Positions 1 to 12,414 are shown, counted from the stretch's first letter. The stretch: DNA of 64,000 nt from Neoarius graeffei (GCF_027579695.1 NC_083582.1:7320878-7384877), one strand, 5' to 3'. Notes: generated by a model from the sequence alone, not told the origin. Program-made: numbers and translations.

Positions 1-141
1 TGAGAGAAAGAGACACAGAGACAGAGTGAGAGAGAGACAGGCAGAGTGAGAGACACACAGACAGAGTGAGACAGAGACACACAGATTGAGAGTGAGAGAG
101 ACACACACAGAGTGAGAGAGAGAGACAGACACACACAGAGT

Positions 142-184
<43 letters not shown>

Positions 185-258
185 ATACAGAGACACAGAG
201 TGAGAGAGAGAGAGAGAGACAGACACACACACACAGTGAGAGAGGCAGACAGAGAGAG

Positions 259-311
<53 letters not shown>

Positions 312-488
312 CAGAGAGTGAGAGAGAGACAGACACACACAGAGTGAGTGAGAGAGACAGAGTGAGAGACACAGAGTGAGAGAGAGACACACAGACAGAG
401 TGAGAGACAAACAGAGTGAGAGACACACTGAGAGAGTAAGAGAGAGATACACAGACTGAGAGTGATACATAGAGTGAGAGAGATACAC

Positions 489-541
<53 letters not shown>

Positions 542-1797
542 CACACACACAGTGAGAGAGAGAGGCAGACAGAGAGAGACACAGAGAGAGAGAGAGACAC
601 AGTGAGAGAGAGAGACAGACACAGAGAGTGAGAGAGAGACAGACACACACAGAGTGAGTGAGAGAGACAGAGTGAGAGACACACAGAGTGAGAGAGAGAC
701 ACACAGACAGAGTGAGAGACAAACAGAGTGAGAGACACACTGAGAGAGTAAGAGAGAGATACACAGACTGAGAGTGATACATAGAGTGAGAGAGATACAC
801 AGAGTGAGAGAGAGAGAGAGAGACACAGAGACAGAGTGTGAGAGAGAGACACAGAGAGTGAGAGACACACAGAGTGAGAGAGAGACACAGAGTGAGAGAG
901 ACAGACTGAGAGAGAGACACAGAGTGAGAGAAAGAGACACAGAGACAGAGTGAGAGAGAGACAGGCAGAGTGAGAGACACACAGACAGAGTGAGACAGAG
1001 ACACACAGATTGAGAGTGAGAGAGACACACACAGAGTAAGAGAGAGACACAGAGAGAGAGGGAAAGAGAGAGACACACACACAACGTGAGAGTGAGAGAG
1101 AGAGAGAGAGAGACACACACACAAAGTGAGAGTGAGAGAGAGACACACAGAGAGAGAGACACACACACACAGAGTGAGAGAGAGACACACACCCAGAGTG
1201 AGAGAGAGACATACATAGAGCGAGTGAGAGACACACAGAGTGAGAGAGAGAGACACACAGAGACAGAGTGAGAGAGAGACACACACAGACAGAGTGAGAC
1301 AGAGACACAGTGAGAGTGAGACACAGAGATAGGAGAGCAAGAGAGAGAGAGACACACACACAGCGTGAGAGTGAGAGAGAGACACACACACACACACAGT
1401 GAGAGAGAGAGAGACACACACAAAGTGAGAGTGAGAGACACACACAGAGTGAGAGAGACACACATTGAGAGTGAGAGAGACACACCCAGAGTGAGAGAGA
1501 GACACACAGAGTGAGAGAGAAACAGACAGAGTGAGAGAGAGACACACAGAGACAGAGTGAGAGAGAGACAGAGTGAGAGACACAGAGACAGAGTGAGAGA
1601 GAGACACACAGAGTGAGAGAGAGACAGAGTGAGAGACACACAGAGACAGAGTGAGAGAGAGACACACAGAGTGAGAGAGAGACACACACAGAGTGAGAGA
1701 GACACACAGAGACAGTGAGTGAGAGAGAGACACAGTGAGAGTGAGACACACAGAGTGAGAGAGAGTGAGACACACACAGAGTGAGAGAGGGACACAC

Positions 1798-1839
<42 letters not shown>

Positions 1840-2065
1840 AGAGTGAGAGAGGCAGACAGACAGACAGACAGACAGACACACACAGAGTGAGAGAGAGGCA
1901 GACAGACACACAGAGTGAGAGAGAGGCAGACAGACACACAGAGTGAGAGAGAGGCAGACAGAGACACAGAGAGAGAGAGAGAGAGCCAGAGAGACACACA
2001 CACAGAGTGAGAGAGAGAGAGACAGAGACACACAGAGTGAGAGAGGCAGACAGACAGACAGACAG

Positions 2066-2114
<49 letters not shown>

Positions 2115-2172
2115 GACAGAGACACAGAGAGAGAGAGACAGACACAGAGTGAGAGAGAGAGAGACAGAGACC

Positions 2173-2220
<48 letters not shown>

Positions 2221-3215
2221 AACACACACAGACTGAGAGAGGCAGACAGAGACACAGAGAGAGAGACAGACAGAGTGAGAGAGACAGACACACAGAGATA
2301 GAGTGAGAGAGACAGACACACAGAGTCAGAGACAGAGTGAGAGAGAGACACACACACAGAGTGTGAGAGAGACACACAGAGTGAGAGAGAGACATACAGA
2401 GACAGAGTGAGAGAGAGACAGACACAGAGACAGAGTGAGAGACACAGAGTGAGACAGAGGGTGAGAGTGAGAGAGACACACGGAGTGAGAGTGAGAGAGA
2501 CACACACACAGAGTGAAAGAGTGAGAGACACACACACAGAGACAGAGTGAGAGAGTGAGATAGAGACAGAGTGACAGAGAGACACAGAGACAGAGTGAGA
2601 GAGACAAAGAGACAGAGTGAGAGAGAGACAGACAGAGTGAGAGAGACACACAGAGTGAGAGAGAGAGACACAGAGTGAGAGAGTGACACACACAGAGTGA
2701 GAGAGACACACAGAGTGAGAGAGAGACACACACACAGAGTGAGAAAGACACACAGAGTGAGAGAGAGAGACACAGTGAGAGAGAAAGTTAGAGAGACACA
2801 CAGAGTGAGAGACACAGAGTGAGAGAGTGAGAGAGACACACAGTGAGAGAGTGAGAGAGAGACACACACAGGGTGAGAGAGACACATACAGAGACAGAGT
2901 GAGAGAGAAAGACACACACACAATGTGAGAGTGAGAGAGATACACACACAGAGTGAGAGTGAGAGACACAGAGACAGTGAGAGAGAGACACACACAGAGA
3001 CAGAGTGAGAGAGTGAGAGAGACACACACAGGGTGAGAGAGACACACAGAGACAGAGTGAGAGACACAGAGTGAGAGAGACAGAGTGAGAGAGTGAGTGA
3101 GAGACACACAGAGTGAGAGTGAGACACACACAGAGTGAGAGAGACATACAGAGACAGAGTGAGAGAGAGAGAGCCAGAGACACACACACAGAGTGAGATA
3201 GAGAGACAGAGACAC

Positions 3216-3262
<47 letters not shown>

Positions 3263-3417
3263 CAGGCAAACAGAGACACACACACAGAGTGAGAGAGACA
3301 GAGAGACACACACACAGAGTGAGAGAGAGAGGCAGACAGAGACACACACAGAGTGAGAGAGAGAGCCAGAGAGACACACACACAGAGTGAGAGAGAGAGG
3401 CAGACAGAGACACACAC

Positions 3418-3470
<53 letters not shown>

Positions 3471-3779
3471 CACAGAGTGAGAGAGAGAGACACAGAGAGA
3501 GAGAGAGAGACACACACAGGGTGAGAGAGAGACACACAGAGACAGAGTGAGAGAGAGACACACACAGAGTGAGAGAGACACAGAGAGTGAGAGTGAGACA
3601 CACATACAGAGTGAGAGAGAGACACACACAGTGAGAGAGTGAGACACACACAGAGTGAGAGAGACATACAGAGACACACACACAGAGTGAGAGAGATAGA
3701 GAGACAGAGACACATACAGAGTGAGAGAGAGAGAGAGAGAGGGGCAAACAGAGACACACACACAGAGTGAGAGAGAGAC

Positions 3780-3818
<39 letters not shown>

Positions 3819-3904
3819 CAGACAGAGACTCACATAGAGTGAGAGAGAGCCAGAGAGACACACACACAGAGTGAGAGAGAGAGGCAGACAGAGACACACA
3901 CAGA

Positions 3905-3939
<35 letters not shown>

Positions 3940-3959
3940 TGAGAGAGTGAGAGAGAGAG

Positions 3960-4007
<48 letters not shown>

Positions 4008-4021
4008 GCATACAGAGACAC

Positions 4022-4065
<44 letters not shown>

Positions 4066-4629
4066 ACACACACAGTGAGTGAGAGAGAGGCAGACAGAGA
4101 GAGAGACAGAGACAGAGTGAGAGAGACACACACAGAGTGAGAAAGTGAGAGAGAGACACACACAGTCAATGAGACACAGAGTGAGAGAGAGTGAGAGACA
4201 CAGAGTGAGAGAGAGACAGAGTGAGAGACACACAGAGTGAGAGAGACACACAGTGAGAGAGTGAGAGAGACACACACACGGTGAGAGAGAGAGAGACATA
4301 CATAAGAGTGAGTGAGAGAGTGAGTGAGAGAGACACACACACAGGGTGACAGAGACACACAGAGACAGAGTGAGAGAGAGACACACACAGAGTGAGAGAG
4401 AGACAGAGACAGAGTGAGAGAGTGAGTGAGAGAGACACAGAGTGAGAGTCAGACCCACATACAAAGTGAGAGAGAGACACAGAGTGAGAGAGTGAGACAC
4501 ACACAGAGTGAGAGAGACATACAGAGACAGAGTGAGAGAGAGAGCCAGAGAGACACACACACAGAGTGAGAGAGAGAGGCAGACAGAGACACACACAGAG
4601 TGAGAGAGAGAGACAGACACACACAGAGT

Positions 4630-4679
<50 letters not shown>

Positions 4680-4692
4680 CATACAGAGACAC

Positions 4693-4753
<61 letters not shown>

Positions 4754-4786
4754 CACACACACAGTGAGAGAGGCAGACAGAGAGAG

Positions 4787-4831
<45 letters not shown>

Positions 4832-5380
4832 AAGACAGAGTGAGAGACAGACACACAGAGTGAGGGAGAGAGAGAGACACAGAGACAGTGAGAGAGACAC
4901 ACACACAGTGAGAGAGAGAGGCAGACAGAGAGAGACAGAGACAGAGTGAGAGACAGACACAGAGAGAGAGAGAGAGACAGAGAGAGACACACACAGAGTG
5001 AGAGACAGAGACACACACAGAGTGAGAGAGAGACACACACACAGAGTGAGAGAGAGAGAGAGAGAGACAGAGAGAGACAGACAGACAGAGTGTGAGAGAG
5101 AGACACAGAGACAGAGTGAGAGAGAGAGACAGAGTGAGAGAGAGAGACAGAGTGAGAGAGAGACACACAGAGCGAGAGAGAGACAGAGACACACACAGAG
5201 TGAGAGAGACACACACAGACAGAGTGAGAGAGAGAGACACAGAGTGAGAGAGACAGAGTGAGAGAGAGACACACACAGAGTGAGAGAGAGACACAGAGTG
5301 ATAGAGAGAGTGAGAGACACACAGAGTGAGAGAGACACACCACACAGAGTGAGAGAGAGACACAGAGAGAGAGAGAGCCA

Positions 5381-5440
<60 letters not shown>

Positions 5441-7116
5441 GGCAGACAGAGACACAGAGAGAGAGAGACAGACAGAGAGAGAGACAGACACATAGAGACA
5501 GAGTGAGAGAGAGACAGACACACAGAGTGAGGGAGAGAGAGACAGACACAGAGACAGAGTGAGAGAGAGACACAGAGACAGAGTGAGAGACACAGAGACA
5601 GAGTGAGAGAGACACAGAGTGAGAGAGAGACACAGAGACAGAGTGAGAGAGAGACACACAGAGTGAGAGACACACACGCAGAGTGAGAGTGAGAGAGACA
5701 CACAGAGAGAGAGACACACAGAGTGAGAGAGAGACAGAGTGAGAGTGAGAGACAGAGTGAAAGTGAGAGACACACAGAGTGAGAGAGACACACAGAGTGA
5801 GAGAGAGTGAGAGAGAGACACAGAGTGAGAGAGACACACAGAGATAGAGTGAGAGAGTGACACACAGAGTGAGAGAGAGACACAGAGACAGAGTGAGAGA
5901 GTGAGTGAGAGAGACAGAGTGAGAGTGAGACACACATACAAAGTGAGAGAGAGACACACAGAGTGAGAGACACACACAGAGAGAGAGAGACACACACAGT
6001 GAGAGAGAGACAGAGTGAGAGTGAGAGACACAGAGCGAAAGTGAGAGAGAGAGAGACACACAGAGTGAGAGAGAGTGAGAGAGAGACAGAGTGAGAGAGA
6101 GAGACACACAGAGATAGAGTGAAAGAGTGACCCACAGAGTGAGAGACAGAGACAGAGTGAGAGAGTGAGTTAGAGAGACACAGAGTGAGAGTGAGACACA
6201 CATACAAAGTGAGAGAGAGACACACAGAGTGAGAGAGTGAGACACACAGAGTGAGAGAGACATACAGAGACAGAGTGAGAAACACAGAGTGAGACAGAGG
6301 GTGAGAGTGAGAGAGACACACGGAGTGAGAGTGAGAGACACACACAGAGTGAGAGAGACACACACAGAGACAGAGTGAGAGAGTGAGATAGAGACACAGA
6401 GACAGAGTGAGAGAGAGACACAGAGACAGAGTGAGAGAGACGCACAGAGTGAGAGAGACGCACAGAGTGAGAGAGTGACACACAGAGTGAGAGAGACACA
6501 CACAGAGTGAGAGAGAGACACACACAGAGTGAGAAAGACACAGAGTGAGAGTGAGAGAGACACAGAGTGAGAGAGAAAGTTAGAGAGACACAGAGTGAGA
6601 GACACACAGAGTGAGAGAGTGAGAGAGAGACACAGTGAGAGAGTGAGAGAGAGACACACAGGGTGAGAGAGAGACACATACAGAGACAGAGTGAGAGAGA
6701 AAGACACACACACAATGTGAGAGTGAGAGAGATACACACAGAGTGAGAGTGAGAGACACAGAGACAGTGAGAGAGAGACACACACAGAGACAGAGTGAGA
6801 GAGTGAGAGAGACACACACAGGGTGAGAGAGACACAGAGTGAGAGACAGAGAGAGTGAGTGAGAGACACAGAGTGAGAGTGAGACACACACAGAGTGAGA
6901 GAGAGACACACACACAGCGTGAGAGTGAGAGAGAGACACACACACAGAGTGAGAGAGAGAGACACAAAGTGAGAGTGAGAGACACACACAGAGTGAAAGA
7001 GACACACATTGAGAGTGAGAGACACACACCCAGAGTGAGAGAGACACAGAGATAGGAGAGCAAGAGAGAGAGAGACACACACACACAGCGTGAGAGTGAG
7101 AGAGAGACACACACAC
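1..7116. repeat. GA/CA-rich satellite (GAGTGAGAGAGACACACAGA-type)
   Basis: About 7.1 kb made only of short purine-rich words (GAGA, CACA, GAGTGAGA, GGCAGACA) in irregular order. It includes pure (GA)n tracts and (CA)n tracts such as 3961-4004 and 5392-5438. Larger blocks recur: the first ~120 bases reappear from about 925, a block near 312-480 reappears near 613-800, and the block at 1336-1390 reappears at 7045-7115. It therefore grew by segmental as well as unit duplication. The very long reading frames here (only S, L, C, V, H or R, E, T, Q, D) are compositional artefacts. The array continues past the window start. Confidence 0.95.
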
Positions 7117-7130
7117 TTTTAATTCCGAAG

Positions 7131-9123
7131 AGCCGCCGGGAATTGGTATTCCCGGCGGCTCACTTTAATCCCATGGCTGAACACCAGTGGCGTGCACAGA
7201 TAGACACGAGGTGGTGCTCAAGCACCTGCCCCTCTGCCCTCTGTCCAAAAAAGTGCCCTTTTGAATTTTTTTTTTTACAGTTTACTGAGGCCATTGTCGA
7301 CATGATCTTTTAGAAAAGCCGCGGCATTAAAAGCGTGTGTGAAAATAATGTCCCGATGTGTGCCCCCTCCGCACACACACCGGACCTCTGTCTCTCTTGC
7401 TCTGTCACGTGAACAAGCGTGCAGTGCATTCAATGTGAGGTTGCAGCAGCATAGCGTCCTGGAAGCCACGGCCTTGTCGTAGCGCAGACAACACATCGGG
7501 CAGTCAGTCAGTCAGCTCTTCCCCTGCCCCACCAGCCAGCTAACACATGAATCAAGTGAAAATGTATTGTTTGCCCTCTAAGCCCAAGCTGTAATTATTT
7601 TGTCGTGAAGTAGCCCGTCGCATACAGAAACAACTGCACATGGCAGCCTTTGCCAGCTTATTTGCTCCCTTTCCATATGGAGAAACAAACTGAACAACAT
7701 CTTAAATGTAGCCTAAACCATTGAGGCAACCCCACTCTCCATCAATTCCGACCTGTTTTTATAACATGATTAAGAATATCACGTTATGCTAGTATGCACG
7801 CCGTTATGCAAATAAATGAGAGCTCCGTTGAGCCCATTGAGTGTGTATATTTCGTTACAAATTTTAAGATGATCTCACAGAAATCTGTGAATAAACACAG
7901 TCTTGAGACTCAAGTCAGTGACGGGAAGATCAGACTTTCAGACTTTATCAGACTTTTTAAAGATGGAACTACAGAAAAATACCCAAAACTTTTATATGAT
8001 TATGAACACAAGAGGAGGGTTAAATCTCAGGCTTTTATAATAAGGTGTTCCACATGCGCAAAAAAGTGCCCTTTTTTCCCCCCAGAGCACTTGCCCCCCA
8101 AAATGTCTGTGCACGCCACTTCTGGACACTTAGGGCAGGATAAAACACTAGCCCGAATAATGGCCCGGTTCTATTGGCCAGGGATTTGCGGCAATGTCCG
8201 TAGGTGGTGTATGGCGTGCCACGAATGCCAGTTAGTAAATCCAGTGGCCATTCCAAAATCGCCTTTGCGCCCTCTGCCGTTAATCGAGACCCCGTTCGAA
8301 AGAATTGGGATGGATCTCGTCGGGCCATTAGATTGGTCAACACGAGGGTACCGCTTTATATTAGTTCTGGTGGACTATGCAACGCGATACCCGGAAGCAG
8401 TGCCTCTTCGCAATATCTCAGCATGCAGTATTGCGGAAGCACTCTTCTACGTTATCTCCCGAGTTGGAATCCCGAAAGAGATTCTGACTGACCAAGGCAC
8501 CTCGTTTATGTCACGTACACTGAACGAACTGTATGGGTTGTTGGGTATTAAGCCGATCCGCACCAGCGTGTATCACCCACAAACGGACGGTTTAGTTGAA
8601 CGGTTCAATCGCACCCTAAAAAATATAATTTAAAAAATTCGTAAGTGAGGACGCACGTAATTGGGATAAATGGCTCGAACCCTTGCTATTTGCAGTGCGA
8701 GAGGTCCCCCAAGCCTCCACGGGGTTCTCCCCATTTGAATTGTTATACGGGCGTAAGCCGCACGGCATTCTAGATGTGCTGCGGGAAAATTGGGAGGAGG
8801 GACCTTCACCAAGTAAAAATGAAATCCAATATGTTATTGACCTGCGCGCAAAACTCCACACACTCATGCACCTAACACAGGAGAATTTGCGGCAGGCCCA
8901 AGAACGACAAACCCGCCTGTACGACAGGGGTACGCCCCTTAGGGAGTTCGCACCGGGAGATAAAGTACTCGTACTGTTGCCCACTTCGAGCTCCAAATTG
9001 GTCACCAAGTGGCAAGGACCCTTTGAGGTCACACGGCGAGTCGGGGACGTTGACTATGAGGTGAGGCGAACGGATAGGGGTGGGGCACTACAGATTTACC
9101 ACCTCAATCTGCTCAAACTCTGA
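7131..9123 (+). pseudogene. Gmr1-like integrase, interrupted
   Basis: DDE integrase of the retrotransposon, which would insert the cDNA into the host genome. If the nested insertion (7185-8121) and one copy of its target duplication are ignored, the HHCC zinc finger is continuous: its first His lies just left of the insertion, GHLG just right of it, then CMACHECQ. The catalytic core shows MDLVGP (Asp), ILTDQG (Asp) and VERFNRTL (Glu). A surplus base near 8631 creates a TAA and shifts the frame. The frame reopens as KWLEPLLFAVREVPQ and runs through the KWQGPFEV (GPY/F-type) C-terminus to a TGA at 9121-9123. No chromodomain is seen. In the duplicated copy of this segment the TGA is TGG, so the ancestral frame ran on into RT. 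Confidence 0.8.
7185..8121. mobile_element. hAT-like DNA element inserted in integrase zinc finger
   Basis: Ends are inverted: AGTGGCGTGCACAGA at 7186-7200 and its complement at 8106-8120. The flanks CTGAACAC (7177-7184) and CTGGACAC (8122-8129) match at 7 of 8 bases, as expected for an 8-bp hAT target duplication. Removing the element restores the integrase N-terminus. Open frames inside (for example from 7794) run by chance into integrase and resemble no transposase I know. It is probably a non-autonomous or decayed copy. Confidence 0.65.
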
Positions 9124-9822
9124 AATGAGGAGGTCCCCGTGGCATTGGTGTCGGTGGTTCTGGAGAAGGCGGAACTGGGGCCGGAGGTTCAAAAGGGAAC
9201 ATTGGCATCACGTACCTCTCCAGTCCCCTGTGGAGACCACCACTCCCCGACCCAACTCGCGGAAGTTGCCCAGTTGAAGACCAAGTTTTCCGACGTGTTC
9301 TCACCCCTGCCCAGCCGCACCAACCTCACAGAGCACTACATTGAGACGCCCCCAGGGGTGGTAGTGCATAGCCGCCCTTACAGGTTACCTGAGCACAAGA
9401 AAAAAGCTCCAAATTGGTCGCCAAGTGGCAAAGACCCTTTGAGGTCACACGGTGAGTCGGGGACGTTGACTATGAGGTGAGGCGAACAGATAGGGGTGGG
9501 GCACTACAGATTTACCACCTCAATCTGCTCAAACTCTGGAACGAGGAGGTCCCCGTGGCATTGGTGTCGGTGGTTCTGGAGAAGGCGGAACTGGGGCCGG
9601 AGGTTCAAAAGGGAACATTGGCATCACGTACCTCTCCGGTCCCCTGTGGAGACCACCTCTCCCCGACCCAACTCGCGGAAGTTGCCAAGTTGCAGACCAA
9701 GTTTTCGGACGTGTTCTCACCCCTGCCCAGCCGCACCAACCTCATAGAGCACCACATTGAGACGCCCCCGGGGGTGGTAGTGCATAGCCGCCCTTACAGG
9801 TTACCTGAGCACAAGAAAAAAG
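8990..9822 (+). repeat. 416-bp direct tandem duplication inside pol
   Basis: The segment starting GCTCCAAATTGGTC at 8990 starts again at 9406. The two copies are near identical through the integrase C-terminus and the spacer to the LPEHKKK region. The period of 416 is not a multiple of three, so the duplication breaks the IN-RT reading frame. Copy 1 has TGA where copy 2 has TGG. Confidence 0.9.
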
Positions 9823-11180
9823 TGGTTCAGGAAGAACTCGAGGCCATGCTTGAAATGGGCATCGTCGAGGAGTCCCACAGTGACTGGAGCAGCCCGGTGG
9901 TCTCGGTACCCAAGGCCGACGGGTCGGTCCAGTTCTGTGTAGACTATAGAAAAGTCAACATGGTGTCTAAATTTGACGCGTACCCAATGCCTCGTATTGA
10001 TGAGTTGCTCGATCGGCTAGGCACGGCTCGTTTTTACTCGACACTGGATTTAACAAAGGGTTATTGGCAGATCCCCTTGACTCCATTATCCCGAGAAAAA
10101 ACAGCCTTTTCCACACCGTTCGGCTTACACCAATTTGTCACACTTCCTTTTGGGCTGTTTGGGGTGCCCGCTACATTTCAGCAGCTGATGGATAGGGTCC
10201 TCCGCCCCCACGCCACCTATGCGGCCGCCTACCTCGATGACATTATTATCTATAGTAATGACTGCCCGAGGCACCTCCAACATCTGAGGGCCGTCCTTAG
10301 GTCGCTGAGGCGAGCGGATCTCACAGCCAACCCGAAGAAGTGTGCGATTGGGCGGGTGGAAGTACGGTATCTGGGCTTCCATTTGGGCAACGGGCAGGTG
10401 CGTCCCCAAATTAACAAGACAGCAGCAATTGCGGCCTGCCCGAGGCCTAGGACCAAAAAGGGGGTGAGACAGTTCCTGGGGCTGGCTGGCTATTATCGTA
10501 CGTTTATACCTAATTATTCGGACGTCACCAGCCCGCTGACTGATCTGACTAAAAAGGGGGCACCAGATCCGGTCCAGTGGATGGAGCAATGCCAGCAGGC
10601 TTTTTCTGAGGTAAAGGCTGCACTGTGTGGGGGGCCACTTTTACACTCCCCTGACTTTTCTCTCCCCTTTTTGTTACAGACAGATGCGTCGGACAGAGGG
10701 CTGGGGGCTGTTTTGTCCCAGGAGGTGGAGGGGGAGGACCGCCCAATACTGTATATCAGTAGGAAGCTGTCGGTGCGTGAGGGGCGCTACAGCACCATTG
10801 AGAAAGAGTGCCTGGCGATCAAGTGGGCGCTCCTCACCCTCCGTTACTACCTGCTGGGATGCCCTTTCACCCTCTGTTCGGACCATGCGCCCCTCCAGTG
10901 GCTCCACCGCATGAAGGATGCCAACGCGCAGATCACCCGTTGGTATCTGGCACTCCAACCCTTCAACTTCAAGGTGGTCCAGAGGCCGGGGGCGCAGATG
11001 GTCGTGGCAGACTTCCTCTCCTGTCGGGGGGGGGAGTCGGCTGCAGGCCGGACAGCCGCCCGGCCTGAGTCGGGCGGTGGGGGTATGTGGCAGTGGGGGC
11101 GTGGTCAAGTGTTGGTCTGTGACCGGAGGGTGGAGTCAGGGAAGGTAAGTGGCAGAATCACTGCACCTGAGGTTAATTAA
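9477..11180 (+). CDS. Gmr1-like reverse transcriptase-RNase H (partial pol)
   Basis: 567 codons open. It copies element RNA to DNA and degrades the RNA strand. Seen in order: a short integrase tail and spacer; RT with VDYRKVN, STLDLTKGYWQIPL, the AYLDDIIIYS catalytic box and FLGLAGYYRTFIP; then RNase H with LLQTDASDRGLGAVLSQ, STIEKECLA and CSDHAPLQWL. The catalytic aspartates and the glutamate are all present. The usual FGLCGAPATFQ reads FGLFGVPATFQ and ADFLSR reads ADFLSC, which are likely decay. The first codon is GTG, inside the tandem duplication, so this is a fragment of a longer IN-RT-RH polyprotein and not a genuine start. The 3' end of the frame runs into the LTR. Confidence 0.85.
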   Translation: MRRTDRGGALQIYHLNLLKLWNEEVPVALVSVVLEKAELGPEVQKGTLASRTSPVPCGDHLSPTQLAEVAKLQTKFSDVFSPLPSRTNLIEHHIETPPGVVVHSRPYRLPEHKKKVVQEELEAMLEMGIVEESHSDWSSPVVSVPKADGSVQFCVDYRKVNMVSKFDAYPMPRIDELLDRLGTARFYSTLDLTKGYWQIPLTPLSREKTAFSTPFGLHQFVTLPFGLFGVPATFQQLMDRVLRPHATYAAAYLDDIIIYSNDCPRHLQHLRAVLRSLRRADLTANPKKCAIGRVEVRYLGFHLGNGQVRPQINKTAAIAACPRPRTKKGVRQFLGLAGYYRTFIPNYSDVTSPLTDLTKKGAPDPVQWMEQCQQAFSEVKAALCGGPLLHSPDFSLPFLLQTDASDRGLGAVLSQEVEGEDRPILYISRKLSVREGRYSTIEKECLAIKWALLTLRYYLLGCPFTLCSDHAPLQWLHRMKDANAQITRWYLALQPFNFKVVQRPGAQMVVADFLSCRGGESAAGRTAARPESGGGGMWQWGRGQVLVCDRRVESGKVSGRITAPEVN

Positions 11181-11397
11181 TGTGTTTGTGTGTCTTCCCC
11201 AGTGACGCGCCCTATTTAAGGAGAGAGAGCGAGAGCAGAGGGAGCTCTCTCCCCAACCAGACGACTGATGTGTGTGTGCGTGTGTCTGAGTGTCTGGGAG
11301 AGTGTAACGCTGAAAAGTGTAACAATAAAAGAGTTTTGTGAACTCAGTGCTGGCCTGCCGTCCTTCTGTGCTCCACCCACCTATACGAACTGTCACA
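11086..11397 (+). repeat. 3' LTR of the Gmr1-like element
   Basis: Begins TGTGGCAG after a purine tract (GGGCGGTGGGGGTA) and ends ACTGTCACA, giving TG...CA ends with a short inverted repeat. It is 312 bp long. It holds a TATA-like CTATTTAAG near 11211 and an AATAAA signal at 11324-11329, giving U3-R-U5 logic. GA satellite resumes immediately after. No matching 5' LTR is in the window. Confidence 0.8.
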
Positions 11398-11624
11398 GAG
11401 ACACAGTGTGAGAGTGAGAGAGGGACACACACAGAGTGAGAGAGAGAGACACACAGAGTGAGAGAGACACACAGAGACAGAGTGAGAGAGTGAGTGAGAC
11501 ACAGAGTGAGAGTGAGACACACACACAGAGTGAGAGAGAGACACACACAGAGTGAGAGAGAGAGCCAGAGACACACACACAGAGTGAGAGAGAGAGAGAG
11601 AGATGCAAACAGAGACACACACAC

Positions 11625-11666
<42 letters not shown>

Positions 11667-11936
11667 ACACACAGAGTGAGAGAGAGAGAGGCAGACAGAG
11701 ACACACAGAGAGTGAGAGAGACAGAGAGACACACAGAGTGAGAGAGAGAAGCAGAGACACAGAGAGAGAGAAAGACAGACACACAGAGTGAGAGAGAGAC
11801 AGAGACACACACACACACAGTGAGAGAGACAGACACAGAGACAGAGTGAGAGAGACACAGAGACAGAGTGAGAGAGACACACACAGAGTGAGAGACACAC
11901 AGAGTGAGAGAGAGACAGAGTGAGAGTGAGACACAC

Positions 11937-11983
<47 letters not shown>

Positions 11984-12414
11984 CAGAGAGACACACACAC
12001 AGAGTGAGAGAGAGAGAGGCAGACAGAGACACACAGAGAGTGAGAGAGACAGAGAGACACACAGAGTGAGAGAGAGAAGCAGAGACACAGAGAGAGAGAA
12101 AGACAGACACACAGAGTGAGAGAGAGACAGAGACACACACACACACAGTGAGAGAGACAGACACAGAGACAGAGTGAGAGAGACACAGAGACAGAGTGAG
12201 AGAGACACACACAGAGTGAGAGACACACAGAGTGAGAGAGAGACAGAGTGAGAGTGAGACACACAGAGTGAGAGAGAGAGACAGAGAGAGAGAGAGAGGC
12301 AGACAGAGACACACAGAGTGAGAGAGAGGCAGACAGAGACACACAGAGTGTGAGAGAGAGAGAGACAGAGAGACACAGAGTGAGAGAGAGAGAGAGAGAG
12401 AGGCAGACAGAGAC
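11398..12414. repeat. GA/CA satellite, second block
   Basis: Same word composition as 1-7116. A 328-bp segment is duplicated in tandem: GGCAGACAGAGACACACAGA at 11690 recurs at 12018, with long identical flanks. Probably continuous with the first block before the retrotransposon landed. Confidence 0.9.

Larger units (their letters stand above)
7117..11397 (+). mobile_element. Gmr1-like Ty3/gypsy LTR retrotransposon, 5'-truncated, IN before RT
   Basis: The order read on the + strand is integrase zinc finger and catalytic core, GPF-type integrase C-terminus, reverse transcriptase, RNase H, polypurine stretch, 3' LTR. Ordinary Ty3/gypsy elements have RT-RH before IN. The reversed order is the hallmark of the Gmr1 group (first described from Atlantic cod). 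No gag, protease or 5' LTR remains, and the left edge abuts GA satellite directly. Three lesions are visible: a hAT-like insertion in the integrase zinc finger, a 1-nt insertion near 8631, and a 416-bp tandem duplication. The element is dead, though RT-RH is still open. Confidence 0.85.

Noticed and set aside
2788..6525. 1,245-codon - strand open frame of S, L, C, V, H
   Set aside because: Pure consequence of the CTCTCTCACTCTGTG composition; stop codons are rare in any frame of this satellite. The same holds for 4166-6109, 4449-7112, 11136-12459 and 40603-41496.
7794..8633. 279-codon ORF as a single gene
   Set aside because: Chimeric read-through from the hAT-like insertion into integrase. 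The zinc finger's true N-terminal half lies left of the insertion.
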